64,000 bases of DNA. Origin: an uncultured Luminiphilus sp. (lineage in GTDB: Bacteria; Pseudomonadota; Gammaproteobacteria; Pseudomonadales; Halieaceae). How positions within the stretch are numbered: position 1 is the first letter of the stretch; every line of letters begins with the position of its first letter. Both the position numbers and the translations under genes were made by a program. The stretch covers positions 19,352 to 83,351 of the forward strand of contig CALKDK010000014.1 of the NCBI GenBank assembly GCA_938084055.1, in the 5' to 3' direction. Of the stretch, positions 8,790 to 19,384 are shown piece after piece. The notes beneath the pieces were generated by a model that did not search any database, had not been told where the DNA came from, and worked only from the letters and a program-made list of their open reading frames with translations.

Positions 8790-10688
8790 ATGCTAGGCCA
8801 AAAGACTACATGGGGCTTCGCGCAGGTTGCACGGCGAAGGCTAGTCGCTGCCCTCGCCGTGACCCTGTCGGTCGTTGGCCTGAGCGGCGTGTCGGGTGTT
8901 CAGGCCGCGTCGGGAACCTTCAGTTCTCTATTGAACTCGGTGCAGCAGGTACGTGGCGGCGCCTTCGAAGATCCTGATGACCCCGACGGACTCGATGCGG
9001 CGCCGTTTGCCACTCGAGCGAGTACCGTTCGTTTCCTGTCCCAGGCTACATTTGGAGCGACACCCGACGATATTGAGTCCCTGGTTGGCACGTCGGTGTC
9101 GAGTTGGCTACGGCAGCAATTTTCAGCAGCGCCGTCGGACTACCTGGCAACGGTCGAGGATTACCAGGCACAGCTACCTTTCTTGCAGTTGAACCCCTGG
9201 AATTCCCAGGCAACAACCTTTGCTTTTTGGCGGCACAGCATTGGTGGCACAGATCAGCTAAGGCAGCGCATGGCCTACGCCCTGTCACAGATCTTGGTGA
9301 TCTCAAATGCCAATAACGATGCGTTGGAATATTTCCCGGGAGCCGTGGCCTATCACCACGCTCTGTTGACGGAGCACAGCTTTGGTAATTACCGGGAGCT
9401 ACTCGAGGACATCACCTATTCCCCCGGTATGGGCTACTACCTGACGTACATGTTCAATCAAAAGGCTGACCCCGAGACCGGACGTCAGCCGGACGAGAAT
9501 TATGCGCGGGAGCTGATGCAGCTGTTCACTATCGGGTTAATAGACCTCAATGACGATGGCACGCCAAACTACAACGCCGACGCGGGTAGCGAGCCGATCG
9601 AACTGTATACCAACGCCGACATTACCGGGCTCGCCAAGGTATTTACGGGGCTCCGTCTATCGGTGAGTCCTGATGAGGTCCGCGCATACCCCGAGGCACC
9701 CCAAGTACTGGCGAGTTGGCGGGAGCCCATGGTGATCGACCCCGATACGCATTCAACCACCGCCAAGACATTTCTCGGGCTCAGCATTCCCGAAAACACC
9801 AGCGCTGAAGACAGTATTGATCTGGCGCTTGATCACCTGATGGGTATCAGCAGCATGGGTCCTTTCCTGTCGCGGCAGTTAATCCAGCGCTTTACCACGT
9901 CCAATCCGAGCCCCGCGTATGTCGCAAGAGTTACCTCGGTCTTTAATTCGGGACGCTATACCCTTCCAGATGGTACTCCCCTGGGCACAGGACAGCGGGG
10001 TGACCTTGCCGCGACCCTGGCGGCGATTCTGCTGGACTCCGAGAACCTGGCACCCGAAGATGCCAGCACTTACGGCAAGGTACGTGAGCCGATATTGCGG
10101 TTCACTCAGTGGGCGCGGGCTTTCAGCGTCGGAACGCTGACGCCGGAGTACACCCTTGAGCTTTATGACCTGTCCTCCCAGTCCGGGATAGGGCAGGGGC
10201 TGCTGCAGCATCCGTATCGTGCATCTTCGGTATTCAACTTCTACCGGCCCGGTTATGTAGCCCCCGGCACCGAAAGCGGGGCCGCGGGAATGACGGTGCC
10301 GGAGTTTCAGATTTCCAATTCAGCAACAATTCCTGCGTACTTAAACTTCATCACTTACTTTGCCATGGGAGAGACCCAGCGCGCTGATCTGTCGACTTAC
10401 CGGGAAATTAGCGGTCTTACTGGCGTGTCTTTTGAGCCGGAGTTGGCGCGCAGCAGTTTTGTTCCGGATTATGCCGTCGAAGAAGCGCTGGCGGATGACG
10501 TCCCTGCACTGGTCGCCCATCTCAATCTTTTGCTGGCAAGCAACGCCTTGACGGCAGCTTCCCGTGCGGAAGTCATCGAACTGGTAGCGGGAGTGCCTGT
10601 GGATAGTGGCAATACCTGGCGCACGATACGGGCGGGCCTGGCGGTAACCCTGGTGATGATTTCCGCTGATTACCTGATTCAACGCTGA
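8790..10688 (+). CDS. DUF1800 family exported protein
   Basis: A 632-residue protein with an N-terminal signal sequence (RRRLVAALAVTLSVVGLSGV, cleaved near VQA-AS). The DUF1800 domain starts at about residue 70 (ATRASTVRFLSQATFGATPDD) and runs to the end, including the typical ENYARELMQLFTIGL and SRQLIQRF segments. The biochemical activity of DUF1800 is not established; these genes almost always precede a DUF1501 gene, as here. A purine-rich ribosome-binding site (GGGGAGGGCAGG) lies directly before the ATG. The pair is probably an independent operon, since 150 bases separate it from the acetyltransferase gene. Confidence 0.85.
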   Translation: MLGQKTTWGFAQVARRRLVAALAVTLSVVGLSGVSGVQAASGTFSSLLNSVQQVRGGAFEDPDDPDGLDAAPFATRASTVRFLSQATFGATPDDIESLVGTSVSSWLRQQFSAAPSDYLATVEDYQAQLPFLQLNPWNSQATTFAFWRHSIGGTDQLRQRMAYALSQILVISNANNDALEYFPGAVAYHHALLTEHSFGNYRELLEDITYSPGMGYYLTYMFNQKADPETGRQPDENYARELMQLFTIGLIDLNDDGTPNYNADAGSEPIELYTNADITGLAKVFTGLRLSVSPDEVRAYPEAPQVLASWREPMVIDPDTHSTTAKTFLGLSIPENTSAEDSIDLALDHLMGISSMGPFLSRQLIQRFTTSNPSPAYVARVTSVFNSGRYTLPDGTPLGTGQRGDLAATLAAILLDSENLAPEDASTYGKVREPILRFTQWARAFSVGTLTPEYTLELYDLSSQSGIGQGLLQHPYRASSVFNFYRPGYVAPGTESGAAGMTVPEFQISNSATIPAYLNFITYFAMGETQRADLSTYREISGLTGVSFEPELARSSFVPDYAVEEALADDVPALVAHLNLLLASNALTAASRAEVIELVAGVPVDSGNTWRTIRAGLAVTLVMISADYLIQR

Positions 10689-10698
10689 GGAGGTTGTC

Positions 10699-12072
10699 AT
10701 GGTAAGCCACTACAAGCGCAGACAGATACTCTCTACCGGTGCGAGTCTGCTCGGATTACTCGCGACCGCGCCCTACTCAAAAGTACTGCAGGCGCAGACT
10801 GCCCAGGATGATTATCGCGCGCTTGTTCTCGTGTTCCAGTTTGGCGGCGTGGACTGCCATGACGTGATCATTCCCTACGACAACGGTGCCTATAGCGCCT
10901 ACGCCGAGATCCGCCGTGACGTATTGGCCGCGCATGGGAATGGCCGTGCCCGGGATGCCTTGTTACCGCTGGGCTCCTCAAGTTCTGCTGCCCATGCCGT
11001 TCCCCCTGAACTGTCAGCCTTCCACGGCTTGTTCGAGGAGGGATCGGCGGCAGTGATTGGTAATGTTGGGCCCCTGGTGGAACCCGTTGATCGTAGTGCC
11101 CTTGACGCGGGTAGTGTGCTGCTGCCGCCGCGCCTGTTCTCCCACAATGACCAACAGTCGGTTTGGCAGGCGACGGCGCCGGAGGGAGCCCAGGTCGGCT
11201 GGGGGGGCTTGTTCGCCGATATGATCACTGAGCGGGGTATCAGTCCGGATTCCACGTTCACGGCGCTGACGACGGCTCGGGACAGCCTGTTTGTCACGGG
11301 TTATGACACCCTGCCCTATGTGGCGGGTTCAGGCCGTATCAGTCTGGATCTGGGTAGGGTAGTCAGCAACAGCTCAGGGGGTGATCTCAGCGCCCTGTAC
11401 GCGGCTACGATTAAACAGGGTCAGTCGGCCGAGCATATTCTTACCCGTGATCTTGCCAATACAACGGTTGATGGTTTTGCGGCCAATGAGGAATATCTAT
11501 CAATCATTGAGCAGGCGCCAGACCTGGGCGTGATTTTCCCGGGCACGAGATTGGGCGACCAGTTCGATCGGGTGGCGCGCATCATAGCCACCCGTGAGGA
11601 ATTTGGCGTAAATCGCCAGGTCTTCCTGGTGGGCGCCTATGGCTATGACACCCACAGTGCCCAGGCCGACATACTCCCGGGCCTGCACGGCGACCTTAAC
11701 AGCGGGGTTGCTGCTTTTACTGAAGCGCTGAAGAACATGGGCGTCTTCGATCAGGTGACCCTGGCCACGGCGTCAGATTTTGGCCGCACGCTGAGGGCCA
11801 ACGGCGATGGCACGGACCACGGTTGGGGTGGTCATCATTTTGTCGTGGGCGGCGCGGTCAACGGCGGACAGCTTTATGGGTCGATTCCGGACCCCATATT
11901 TGAACACGTCCAGGATGCCGGCAGTGGGCGACTTATCCCGACAATTGCAGTGGATCAATATGCAGCCAGCCTCGGACGTTGGTTGGGCCTCAACGATTCC
12001 GATCTGGAGTATGTCCTGCCTAACTGGCGAAATTTCAGTGCTGATCCCCTGGCGGAGCTGATGCTGGGATAA
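10699..12072 (+). CDS. DUF1501 family exported protein, sulfatase-like fold
   Basis: A 457-residue protein whose N-terminus (HYKRRQILSTGASLLGLLA) resembles a Tat-type signal, although the usual twin arginine pattern is relaxed. DUF1501 proteins belong to the alkaline phosphatase/sulfatase-like fold. Visible core segments are ALVLVFQFGGVDCHD, RLFSHNDQQSVWQ and GTDHGWGGHHFVVGG, the last two holding His/Asp residues suited to metal binding. The gene is ten bases after the DUF1800 stop, with AGGAGG as ribosome-binding site. The pair probably acts together in the periplasm or at the cell surface. Catalytic function is undefined. Confidence 0.85.
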   Translation: MVSHYKRRQILSTGASLLGLLATAPYSKVLQAQTAQDDYRALVLVFQFGGVDCHDVIIPYDNGAYSAYAEIRRDVLAAHGNGRARDALLPLGSSSSAAHAVPPELSAFHGLFEEGSAAVIGNVGPLVEPVDRSALDAGSVLLPPRLFSHNDQQSVWQATAPEGAQVGWGGLFADMITERGISPDSTFTALTTARDSLFVTGYDTLPYVAGSGRISLDLGRVVSNSSGGDLSALYAATIKQGQSAEHILTRDLANTTVDGFAANEEYLSIIEQAPDLGVIFPGTRLGDQFDRVARIIATREEFGVNRQVFLVGAYGYDTHSAQADILPGLHGDLNSGVAAFTEALKNMGVFDQVTLATASDFGRTLRANGDGTDHGWGGHHFVVGGAVNGGQLYGSIPDPIFEHVQDAGSGRLIPTIAVDQYAASLGRWLGLNDSDLEYVLPNWRNFSADPLAELMLG

Positions 12073-12122
12073 GGTAAATGCCGGGGTTGTGGAGGCCGCG
12101 CTGCAGTTATGTTGGGCGCTGT

Positions 12123-12135
12123 CCCGCGGCGCGGG
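12123..12135. repeat. Short GC-rich palindrome, copy 1
   Basis: CCCGCGGCGCGGG forms CCCGC/GCGGG arms around GGC in the gap between the DUF1501 gene and the oxygenase gene. The same 13-mer occurs at 41779-41791, also in a gap just upstream of a gene. No T-run follows, so it is not a standard terminator. Confidence 0.3.
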
Positions 12136-12285
12136 CGTTTGTTCGAAGGGTCTCGTTTGTCCGTTGTATGGGCAATGCCTGGCCGGGTCCCCTGTGCCCC
12201 GGGGGTTCTACGGTGGCAGCCCATGGACTGGTCCGCTACGGGCTCAAGCAGATATGCTAGGGCTTTGTAGCCAGCAAGGATCGCC

Positions 12286-12873
12286 ATGTCGCCCCCCAGT
12301 TTCATAGAGACATATCGCGTAGAGCACGGCGTCTGCGATCGCATCGTGGCATTCTTCCGGGATAACGAGAATCTAGCGCAACCCGGTCGCCTGGGGGAGG
12401 TGCCGCGGGTGGATAAGCGCATGAAGGATTCCCTTGACCTCAGCGTTCCCATTCGCCTCTACGGCCAACTCGATCCGTTCTTTGAACAATTGGGTGGTTT
12501 TGTGAAGGCTTATGTCGACAAGTATTACTACGCGTCAGGCGCCAATGGGCTGGGCCCTTTGGGCTTTTCTGAATACGCAAATATCCAGTGGTACCCCATC
12601 GGCGGTGGTTACCCTGCCATCCACTGTGAGCGCGATCGGCTTGAATACTGTCACCGGGCATTAGTCTGGATGCTGTACCTGACTGACACGCCGGCCGGTG
12701 GCACTGAATTTCCGCATCAGCAAACAGTCACCGAATGCGTCAAGGGTGACGTCATACTCTGGCCCAGTGATATGACACATATGCACCGGGGAGTTGTTTC
12801 CCAGAGCCACGAGAAGATGATTTTTACCGGCTGGATTGACTTCATTACCGCTGAGCGAAGCCAGCGAAGCTGA
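12286..12873 (+). CDS. 2-oxoglutarate/Fe(II)-dependent oxygenase, prolyl hydroxylase-like
   Basis: A 195-residue double-stranded beta-helix protein. Likely iron ligands are His113 and Glu115 (AIHCERD, a HxE variant of HxD) and the distal His167 (MHRGVV); Lys177 could bind the 2-oxoglutarate carboxylate. The segment MLYLTDTPAGGTEFPHQ is typical of P4H-type enzymes. It probably hydroxylates a small molecule or a peptide side chain in the cytoplasm. It stands alone between the DUF1501 gene and the ligase operon, with over 200 bases on each side. The ATG at 12286 has AAGGA upstream. The substrate is unknown. Confidence 0.75.
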   Translation: MSPPSFIETYRVEHGVCDRIVAFFRDNENLAQPGRLGEVPRVDKRMKDSLDLSVPIRLYGQLDPFFEQLGGFVKAYVDKYYYASGANGLGPLGFSEYANIQWYPIGGGYPAIHCERDRLEYCHRALVWMLYLTDTPAGGTEFPHQQTVTECVKGDVILWPSDMTHMHRGVVSQSHEKMIFTGWIDFITAERSQRS

Positions 12874-13083
12874 AACGTTCCGATTCCTGCCGGGTCGGCC
12901 AAGATTGCGGGCTGGCTTAGCTCCTCCGTAGCTCCCCCCAGCATGTGAACGCATCGAGGTGACTATTGACGGTTGATCTGCCTTATATGACGCTATGGCC
13001 GTAGGCGGGTACGGGTTAAATGTTGCGGTATCTACCGATACCCTGGTGATTGCAGACTGATAGATCCATCGAGAGGCGCAGAT

Positions 13084-14736
13084 ATGGTGAAGCCAGCATT
13101 TCCTGGTCTCATGCAGGATGTCCCACTGACGATCCCCACGCTGTTGGAGCATGCCGCAGTCAATCATGCGGGGACCGAGGTTGTGGCACGTATGCTCGAT
13201 GGGTCGGTCTACCGCTACACCTACGGTGATATGGCCTGCCGGGTCCGTCAGGCGGCCCACGCCTGGCAGCGCCTGGGTATTCGCCAGGGCGAGGTGGTGG
13301 GAACGCTGGCATGGAATCACCACTGGCACATGGAGTGTTTCTATTCCCTGCCCGGCATAGGCGCGATTTGTCACACGGTCAATCCCAGGCTCTTCAGCGA
13401 ACAGATTGTTTACATCATCAATCATGCCCGGGACCGCTTCCTGCTGATCGACCAGGATTTTGTCGACACGGTCGCCCAGCTGGTTGATCAACTCACCAGC
13501 GTCGAACAATTTATTATTCTGGGGAGTGCGGGGTGCGTACAGGTGCCCCCGGAGTTGGGAGAGGTGCTCTTCTACGATGACCTGATTGCATCCGAGTCTA
13601 CGAGCATTGACTGGCCCGAACTGGATGAGCGGGCCGCCTCAGGCCTCTGTTATACGTCAGGTACGACGGGTCATCCAAAGGGCGTGCTCTATTCGCATCG
13701 ATCAACCGTGTTGCATTCAATGGCTATTGCCCAGCCCGACAACCTCTCGCTGTCGGCGCTCGATACGGTGATGCCGGCAGCGCCGCTATACCATGCCCAA
13801 AGCTGGGGGTTGCCCTATGGCGCCTGCATGGTGGGTAGCAAGTTTGTTTTGCCCGGTCGACATCTTGACGGTCAGCACCTGCTGGAGCTTATCTGCGATG
13901 AAGGGGTAACGACCGGTTGTGGTGTACCAACAGTGTGGAGCTTGGTCCTCGAATATGCCGAGCAGAACGATCTTAACTTGGGTCAACTGGAGCGTTTGCT
14001 GATCGGCGGCACGGCCCTGCCTACCAACATCCGAGACCGATTGAAGGTGAGGGGGGTTGCCGCGGTCCAAATTTGGGGTATGACCGAGACGAGCCCCATG
14101 GGCACTATTGGGCGGGTCAACCGCTTGAGCAGTGCAATGCTCCCTGATGAGAAAGAGCAGCTGCTTCTCAAGCAGGGTCGATTGCCCTACGGCGTGCAGA
14201 TGAGGGTCAAGCTACCCGATGGTAGTGAAGCGCCCCGTGACGGACAAAGCGCGGGGGATCTCTGGGTCAAGGGCCCCTGGATCGCGTCGGGTTACCTGCA
14301 CGGCGATGGCGGTGCAATGCTTGATGCGGACGGTTTCTTCCCAACCGGTGATGTCGGGCATATCGATGCACTGGGCTTCATGAAAATTACCGATCGCTCC
14401 AAGGACGTGATCAAATCAGGGGGAGAGTGGATAAGCTCAATAGACATTGAGGATATTGCGGCTAATCACCCGGCTGTGGCGCTGGCCGCCGTGGTGGCTG
14501 CCTACCATCCTCGCTGGGATGAGCGCCCGCTTCTGTTTATCACGCTCAATGCGGGTGCCAGCATAAGTGAGTCAGACATGCTGGCATTTCTGGAGGGAAA
14601 GATAGCGAAATGGTGGACCCCCAACGCCGTACTTATTATTGATGAAATGCCCATGACAGCGACAGGTAAAATTCGCAAGCTCACGCTGAGAGAACGATAC
14701 TGGCGCCATCTCGCAGCGGATGAACAAAGCCATTGA
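13084..14736 (+). CDS. Medium/long-chain fatty acid-CoA ligase (AMP-forming)
   Basis: A 550-residue ANL-superfamily enzyme. The P-loop is [11 protein letters not shown] near residue 197, the acyl pocket and AMP motif [10 protein letters not shown] near 336, [11 protein letters not shown] near 418, and the catalytic lysine region [10 protein letters not shown] near 523. Overall it resembles AlkK/FadD3-like medium-chain acyl-CoA synthetases. It forms an acyl-adenylate and then the CoA thioester, feeding beta-oxidation. It overlaps the next ligase gene by 17 bases, so the two are translated together. The chain length preference cannot be read from sequence. Confidence 0.85.
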   Translation: MVKPAFPGLMQDVPLTIPTLLEHAAVNHAGTEVVARMLDGSVYRYTYGDMACRVRQAAHAWQRLGIRQGEVVGTLAWNHHWHMECFYSLPGIGAICHTVNPRLFSEQIVYIINHARDRFLLIDQDFVDTVAQLVDQLTSVEQFIILGSAGCVQVPPELGEVLFYDDLIASESTSIDWPELDERAASGLCYTSGTTGHPKGVLYSHRSTVLHSMAIAQPDNLSLSALDTVMPAAPLYHAQSWGLPYGACMVGSKFVLPGRHLDGQHLLELICDEGVTTGCGVPTVWSLVLEYAEQNDLNLGQLERLLIGGTALPTNIRDRLKVRGVAAVQIWGMTETSPMGTIGRVNRLSSAMLPDEKEQLLLKQGRLPYGVQMRVKLPDGSEAPRDGQSAGDLWVKGPWIASGYLHGDGGAMLDADGFFPTGDVGHIDALGFMKITDRSKDVIKSGGEWISSIDIEDIAANHPAVALAAVVAAYHPRWDERPLLFITLNAGASISESDMLAFLEGKIAKWWTPNAVLIIDEMPMTATGKIRKLTLRERYWRHLAADEQSH

Positions 14737-16750
14737 AAACCCAGCCATGCCCCTGACCATTGCAACTCCAGGCCCCGAGCGGGACCGCGCCGACATACTC
14801 TGGCAGCCAAGCGCAGCTCAAATCAAGGGCACAGCGGTCTTTGGCTTTATGGAAGTTCTCGAGCAAAAGGGATGGGGTGATTTCTCAGATTATGCGAATC
14901 TGCATCGCTTTTCGGTTGAGCACCGGGAGGCATTCTGGAATGCGGTATGGGATTACACGGGTGTCGTGGCAGAGCACAGGGGCGATTGCATTGCTGAGCA
15001 TCCAGATGAGTTTCCCTGCCAACCCCGACCCAGGGTACGTTGGTACCCCCAGGCGCGGCTGAATTTTGCTGAAAATTTGCTGCGCTATCGTGATGATCGA
15101 ATTGCGTTGGTATCCCATCTCGAGAACGGTCGGCGTCGCACCATAACGTATGCACAGCTGTACCGGGACGTTGCTCGGGTGGCAGCGGGTTTGCGCAGGG
15201 CAGGTGTCACCGCTGGTGACCGTGTGGTGGGCTTCATGCCCAATATTATTGAAACAGTTCAGGCCATGCTGGCTACAGCGAGTCTGGGTGCAATCTGGTC
15301 TTCATGCTCTCCTGATTTTGGTATCAATGGGGTACTGGACCGGTTCGGTCAGATCAAACCCAAGGTGCTGTTCAGTGCTGATGGTTACTTTTATAACGGC
15401 AAGGCCTGCGATTCGCTCGACCGGCTGGCGGCGGTCACCGCGGCGATAGACAGCTTGGAAGCCGTGGTGGTGGTACCCCTGCTGTCGGAGCACCCCCAGC
15501 TGGCGAATCTCACCGGCGCATGCTTGTGGCGTGATTTCCAGGTGGGCGATGTGGATGAGCTGGAGTTTGCACAACTGCCCTTCGATCACCCCCTCTATAT
15601 CATGTATTCCTCTGGGACTACCGGCATGCCCAAATGCATTGTTCACGGTGCCGGAGGTACGTTGCTTCAGCACCTGAAAGAGCATCGCTTGCATGTGAAT
15701 CTGGCCAGGGATGACGTGTTCTTTTATTTTACGACCTGTGGCTGGATGATGTGGAACTGGCTGGTTTCAGGATTGGCCACCGGTGCCACACTGCTGCTCT
15801 ACGATGGCTCCCCGTTTGCGGATAACGGCCAGGTGTTGTTAAAAGCGATTGAAACGGAAAAGATTTCTGTTTTCGGTGTCAGTGCCAAGTACATCGCCGC
15901 CTTGGAGAAAGCCGGTATCGTTGCCCGGGAGAGCGCAGATCTGGGCAGTCTGAACACGGTGTTGTCGACGGGCTCCCCGTTGTCCCACGAGGGCTTCGAC
16001 TATGTCTACAAGACCTTCAAAGCCAATCTCTGCCTGTCGTCGATAAGCGGTGGCACCGATATTCTGTCGTGCTTTGTTGGCGGGTGTCCCATTTTGCCGG
16101 TGCGAGCCGGAGAAATTCAGGCGCCTGGGTTGGGCATGGCCGTGGCAATATGGAATGAGAATGGCGAGCCCGTTGCGGGTGAAAAAGGCGAACTGGTTTG
16201 TACACGGCCATTTCCAAGTATGCCCATTGGTTTCTGGAACGATCCTGACGGTGCCTTGTATCGCAGCGCCTATTTTGCCCGGTGGCCCAATATATGGGCG
16301 CACGGTGATTACGGGGAGCTTACCGCTGCCGGAGGTTATGTGATTCACGGTCGATCCGATGCGGTGCTCAATCCAGGGGGCGTTCGAATTGGCACTGCTG
16401 AGATATACCGTCAGGTTGAACGGCTGCCAGAAATAGTTGAGAGCATTGTTGTGGGGCAGGACTGGGCTGATGATGTTCGTGTCGTGCTCTTTGTCGTGCC
16501 AGCGGCGGACGTAAAGCTTGACGACGCGCTCCGCGAGAGAATCCGAGGGGTAATCCGAGACAATGCAACCCCCCGACACGTTCCGGCAATCATACTTCAG
16601 GTCAATGATATTCCCAGAACGTTAAGTGGCAAGATCGTAGAACTTGCGGTGCGTCAGGTGATTCACAACAAGCCTGTAAAAAATACCGATGCACTTGCGA
16701 ATCCTGACGCGCTGGAGCAATTCAGGAACCGCCCCGAGCTGCTCGTATAA
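14720..16750 (+). CDS. Acetoacetate-CoA ligase (acetoacetyl-CoA synthetase)
   Basis: A 676-residue ANL enzyme with the acetyl-CoA synthetase-type N-terminal extension. AACS hallmarks are [15 protein letters not shown] near residue 110, the P-loop [18 protein letters not shown] near 296, [15 protein letters not shown], and [15 protein letters not shown]. The C-terminal catalytic lysine region is [10 protein letters not shown]. It activates acetoacetate (or a related short 3-oxoacid) with ATP and CoA. The chosen ATG overlaps the preceding ligase by 17 bases; a second ATG at 14747 would remove nine residues and the overlap. Together the two ligases suggest degradation of fatty or ketone-type acids. 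Confidence 0.85.
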   Translation: MNKAIENPAMPLTIATPGPERDRADILWQPSAAQIKGTAVFGFMEVLEQKGWGDFSDYANLHRFSVEHREAFWNAVWDYTGVVAEHRGDCIAEHPDEFPCQPRPRVRWYPQARLNFAENLLRYRDDRIALVSHLENGRRRTITYAQLYRDVARVAAGLRRAGVTAGDRVVGFMPNIIETVQAMLATASLGAIWSSCSPDFGINGVLDRFGQIKPKVLFSADGYFYNGKACDSLDRLAAVTAAIDSLEAVVVVPLLSEHPQLANLTGACLWRDFQVGDVDELEFAQLPFDHPLYIMYSSGTTGMPKCIVHGAGGTLLQHLKEHRLHVNLARDDVFFYFTTCGWMMWNWLVSGLATGATLLLYDGSPFADNGQVLLKAIETEKISVFGVSAKYIAALEKAGIVARESADLGSLNTVLSTGSPLSHEGFDYVYKTFKANLCLSSISGGTDILSCFVGGCPILPVRAGEIQAPGLGMAVAIWNENGEPVAGEKGELVCTRPFPSMPIGFWNDPDGALYRSAYFARWPNIWAHGDYGELTAAGGYVIHGRSDAVLNPGGVRIGTAEIYRQVERLPEIVESIVVGQDWADDVRVVLFVVPAADVKLDDALRERIRGVIRDNATPRHVPAIILQVNDIPRTLSGKIVELAVRQVIHNKPVKNTDALANPDALEQFRNRPELLV

Positions 16751-16815
16751 GCCCATCTGGGTAACGCCGGATTGAATGACAGTGTTGTGCTGCGCTGTGC
16801 TAAACCCGCCAGCTG

Positions 16816-18684
16816 TCAGGCGGCGCGCAGTGCCCGCCCCAGGGTTTGCTGCCCCAATGCCTTCTGAGGCTCGCCATTGGCCCAGGCGAGCACGCCGTTA
16901 ATAAATACCGAACCGACAATGCCCTCGGGACGATTGACCATTTGGTGGTGATCAAATATTTCCCGGTATTCCAGCCTGCGTGTCTGGTCTGGCTCCCATC
17001 CGTCCAGGGCATGTGGGTTGATCAGCACCATATCGGCGCGTGCACCCAGGGCAAGGGAACCTGCGTCAAGGCCAAACAGCCTTGCCGGTTCCTGAGTCAA
17101 TCTCTGAACCATGCGCGAAACGGTGGCCTCATCCCGCCCTTTGGCCAACTTCAGCGACATCAGGTTGCTGTCAAAGAAAGCCATGTTGGTGATGTGTGCG
17201 CCAGAGTCGTTGAAGCCGGGCAGCGCGTGTTCGTCCAGCAAGTAATCCAGGGTGGCCCTGTTGCCCTCGTTGGCAATGTCGGCATAGAACCGAAAGGTTT
17301 TGTCGTAGCGCCGCATCATATGCAGCATGAAATCAGCATCGTCGCGAAGAGTGGCCGGAAACTCCTCGAAGGCCGATTGTTCAGCTCGAGAACGCGCGGC
17401 GGATTCGTCGCCCGCCTTGAACCGCTGGACACGCTTCATCACGTCAGCCATTGACTCGCCATCCCAATTATTAACGGGTGCGCCGTCAAAGATGAGTCGT
17501 TCCGCATCCCTGACCACAAGGCTGTCGGGAAACCCCTTACTGGCTTTCCAGCTGGCAAAGTCGCCCCCCGTTCTGCCGTGCATCCACTCCTTGCGGAACA
17601 GCTCAATCCAGTCGGGATCATGGAGCAGAGCACGACGTCCCTCGATATCATCGTATTCCTTGGCGATCAGTTGCGAGGTCGAAGACATTTCCTCAAAAAG
17701 CGGGCTGACGATCCCGTCCGACCACACCCTGAAGTTTGTTCCCAGTGCCTGGAAGTGGAGCTTGCCCTTAAACAGCCAGGTATTGAAAAGACTGGCCACT
17801 TTGAGAAACAGTCGGCCTGCGCGGGGCGCTGCCGTCATCTCCATCGCCGACAGCGCTGATGTTTTCAGTGGTTTGCCGAACAGGCGACCACTGGTCAGTG
17901 AAAAGTAGACAATGGCCATCAGTCGATTTTCGATGATAGGTGTGGTCTGCCAAACCCGATCATACTTGCGGACAATTTTCAGGAGCCTGCGCAGCTCACG
18001 GAAGCTGGCAAACTGTGTGGGAATCCGCTTGGTTGTATTGGGGTCGTTGGAGAGATAGTGAAAGGGCAGGCCATCGGTACTCAGCCCCAGATAGCCCTGC
18101 TGCATGGCTGTTTCCAGCAGGTCTTCCATTTTCTTGAGTTCTTTTTCCGTGGGGGCCCTGCTAACGCTGGCGTCCAGACCCATAACCTCGACCCGCAGCA
18201 TGGAATGGGGAACAAAAGTAGCGATATTGGGTCCGAGGGGTAAGCTGGCGAAATGATCGATGTAGTCCCCGGTATTGTCCCAGGTAATCTTCTCGGTGAC
18301 CTTGCGAAGCACCGCCTTGGGTATATTTTCTACCCGCGTAAAACAGTCGACGATCGGTTCCTGCGTGCCGGATTTCTGACTGCCAAAGCTGGTGCCGAGG
18401 CTGCAGTTTCCGACCAGCACCGTCGTCGTGCCGTGCCGCACCACCTCGGGAAGCGCCGGTTCCACATCGACTTCTAGGTCAAGGTGGGTGTGGATGTCGA
18501 GCATCCCCGGGAGCAACCATTGTCCCGAGGCCTCAATCACCGACTCCGCGTGACCCGCCGGCAAATTCTCTCCCCGCGCGACAACCCGTCCCTCTCGTAC
18601 GGCAAGATCCTGAACGCTTGGCAGGGCACCGCTACCGTCAAATAACTTGGCGCCTTTAATAAGCAGGTCCCACGTTGCTTTCAT
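16816..18684 (-). CDS. N-acyl-D-amino acid deacylase-type amidohydrolase
   Basis: A 622-residue amidohydrolase-superfamily enzyme of the D-aminoacylase branch. After an N-terminal beta-sandwich (DLLIKGAKLFDGSG), the metal motif DIHTHLDLE supplies the HxH pair near residue 67. GNCSLG holds the bridging Cys region. The late segment FNDSGAHITNMAFF carries the catalytic Asp with a neighbouring His. The C-terminus closes the small sandwich (GALALGARADMVLIN-like). It hydrolyses an N-acyl amino acid or a dihydropyrimidine-like ring in the cytoplasm; the precise substrate is unknown. It is convergent with the ligase operon, with 65 bases between stops and no clear terminator. Confidence 0.8.
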   Translation of the reverse strand: MKATWDLLIKGAKLFDGSGALPSVQDLAVREGRVVARGENLPAGHAESVIEASGQWLLPGMLDIHTHLDLEVDVEPALPEVVRHGTTTVLVGNCSLGTSFGSQKSGTQEPIVDCFTRVENIPKAVLRKVTEKITWDNTGDYIDHFASLPLGPNIATFVPHSMLRVEVMGLDASVSRAPTEKELKKMEDLLETAMQQGYLGLSTDGLPFHYLSNDPNTTKRIPTQFASFRELRRLLKIVRKYDRVWQTTPIIENRLMAIVYFSLTSGRLFGKPLKTSALSAMEMTAAPRAGRLFLKVASLFNTWLFKGKLHFQALGTNFRVWSDGIVSPLFEEMSSTSQLIAKEYDDIEGRRALLHDPDWIELFRKEWMHGRTGGDFASWKASKGFPDSLVVRDAERLIFDGAPVNNWDGESMADVMKRVQRFKAGDESAARSRAEQSAFEEFPATLRDDADFMLHMMRRYDKTFRFYADIANEGNRATLDYLLDEHALPGFNDSGAHITNMAFFDSNLMSLKLAKGRDEATVSRMVQRLTQEPARLFGLDAGSLALGARADMVLINPHALDGWEPDQTRRLEYREIFDHHQMVNRPEGIVGSVFINGVLAWANGEPQKALGQQTLGRALRAA

Positions 18685-19384
18685 CTTCTCCCCCCATGCA
18701 GCGAAGCCAGGGCTCCGCTCTGAACCGAGCGGCGAAGTTTAGCTCAGTTAGCGACGGGGTGCTCACTTCAAAGTTGAGTCCCCCCTTGCCTGAGTTGGGC
18801 TGGCGGGATCAGGGGGGGGAATGGCCTGTGGCCCAACCTGTTACAGCGTCGACTGCGCTGAGCATAAAGGGTTCGAAAAACCAGTTTTAAATGGACTTTT
18901 TGGACGCATCTGAGCGACATAAATGGATCAGAAAACGACGTCGAGAAAGAGGGATTATGCACAGTTGGAGACGCCGTAAACTGGCCCTTGTGCGACCGTG
19001 GTTTGATCTCGACTTCCGTTCGAACTGGTTTTTTCGGTATTTACCGGGCATGGGCGCGCGCAGTCGCCCTCGGGGCCGCCTGACTGAGGCGCCAAAGTTT
19101 CTCTGCAACCGGCTCCATTTGGCCGCTGGCGGGTGATGGGGGTGATTGCCATGCTGGTTAATGTTTCCAATAATGCAGGGTCGCCAGTCGTAATGGGGTT
19201 CCCTTCGGGGTTGGCCTGAGGGTTGCGACGGTGTGGTTTCGGTTCAGTTTAGGGGGGCTGACTGGGGTGATGTCAGCGGCCAGCCTTGACTGTCTGAACC
19301 CAAGTGCAGGCGAACCCGCTAACTAAGCGGATGCCACAAAGTCAATTGCCCACTCGCTTACCAGTATTCAAGGAACGTTGAATC
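18685..19384. other. 700-base gap with no recognised gene
   Basis: The gap lies between two divergently read genes, so promoters for both must be here. A GC-rich hairpin sits at 18779-18820. An 81-codon frame at 18891-19136 (+) codes a very basic, low-complexity-looking peptide with no family resemblance and no convincing ribosome-binding site; I do not call it. I looked for glycine, tetrahydrofolate and cobalamin riboswitch cores and recognised none. AAGGA near 19370 is the ribosome-binding site of the next gene. Confidence 0.5.
18779..18820. repeat. GC-rich inverted repeat upstream of the amidohydrolase
   Basis: TCCCCCC-TTGC-CTGA on the left pairs with TCAGGGGGGGGA on the right around a 15-base loop. 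It lies about 95-135 bases upstream of the amidohydrolase start. It might be an operator or a structured leader; no T-run flanks it. Confidence 0.3.

Noticed and set aside
18891..19136. 81-codon plus-strand frame, very basic
   Set aside because: No ribosome-binding site, no family resemblance, and composition like untranslated GC-rich DNA.
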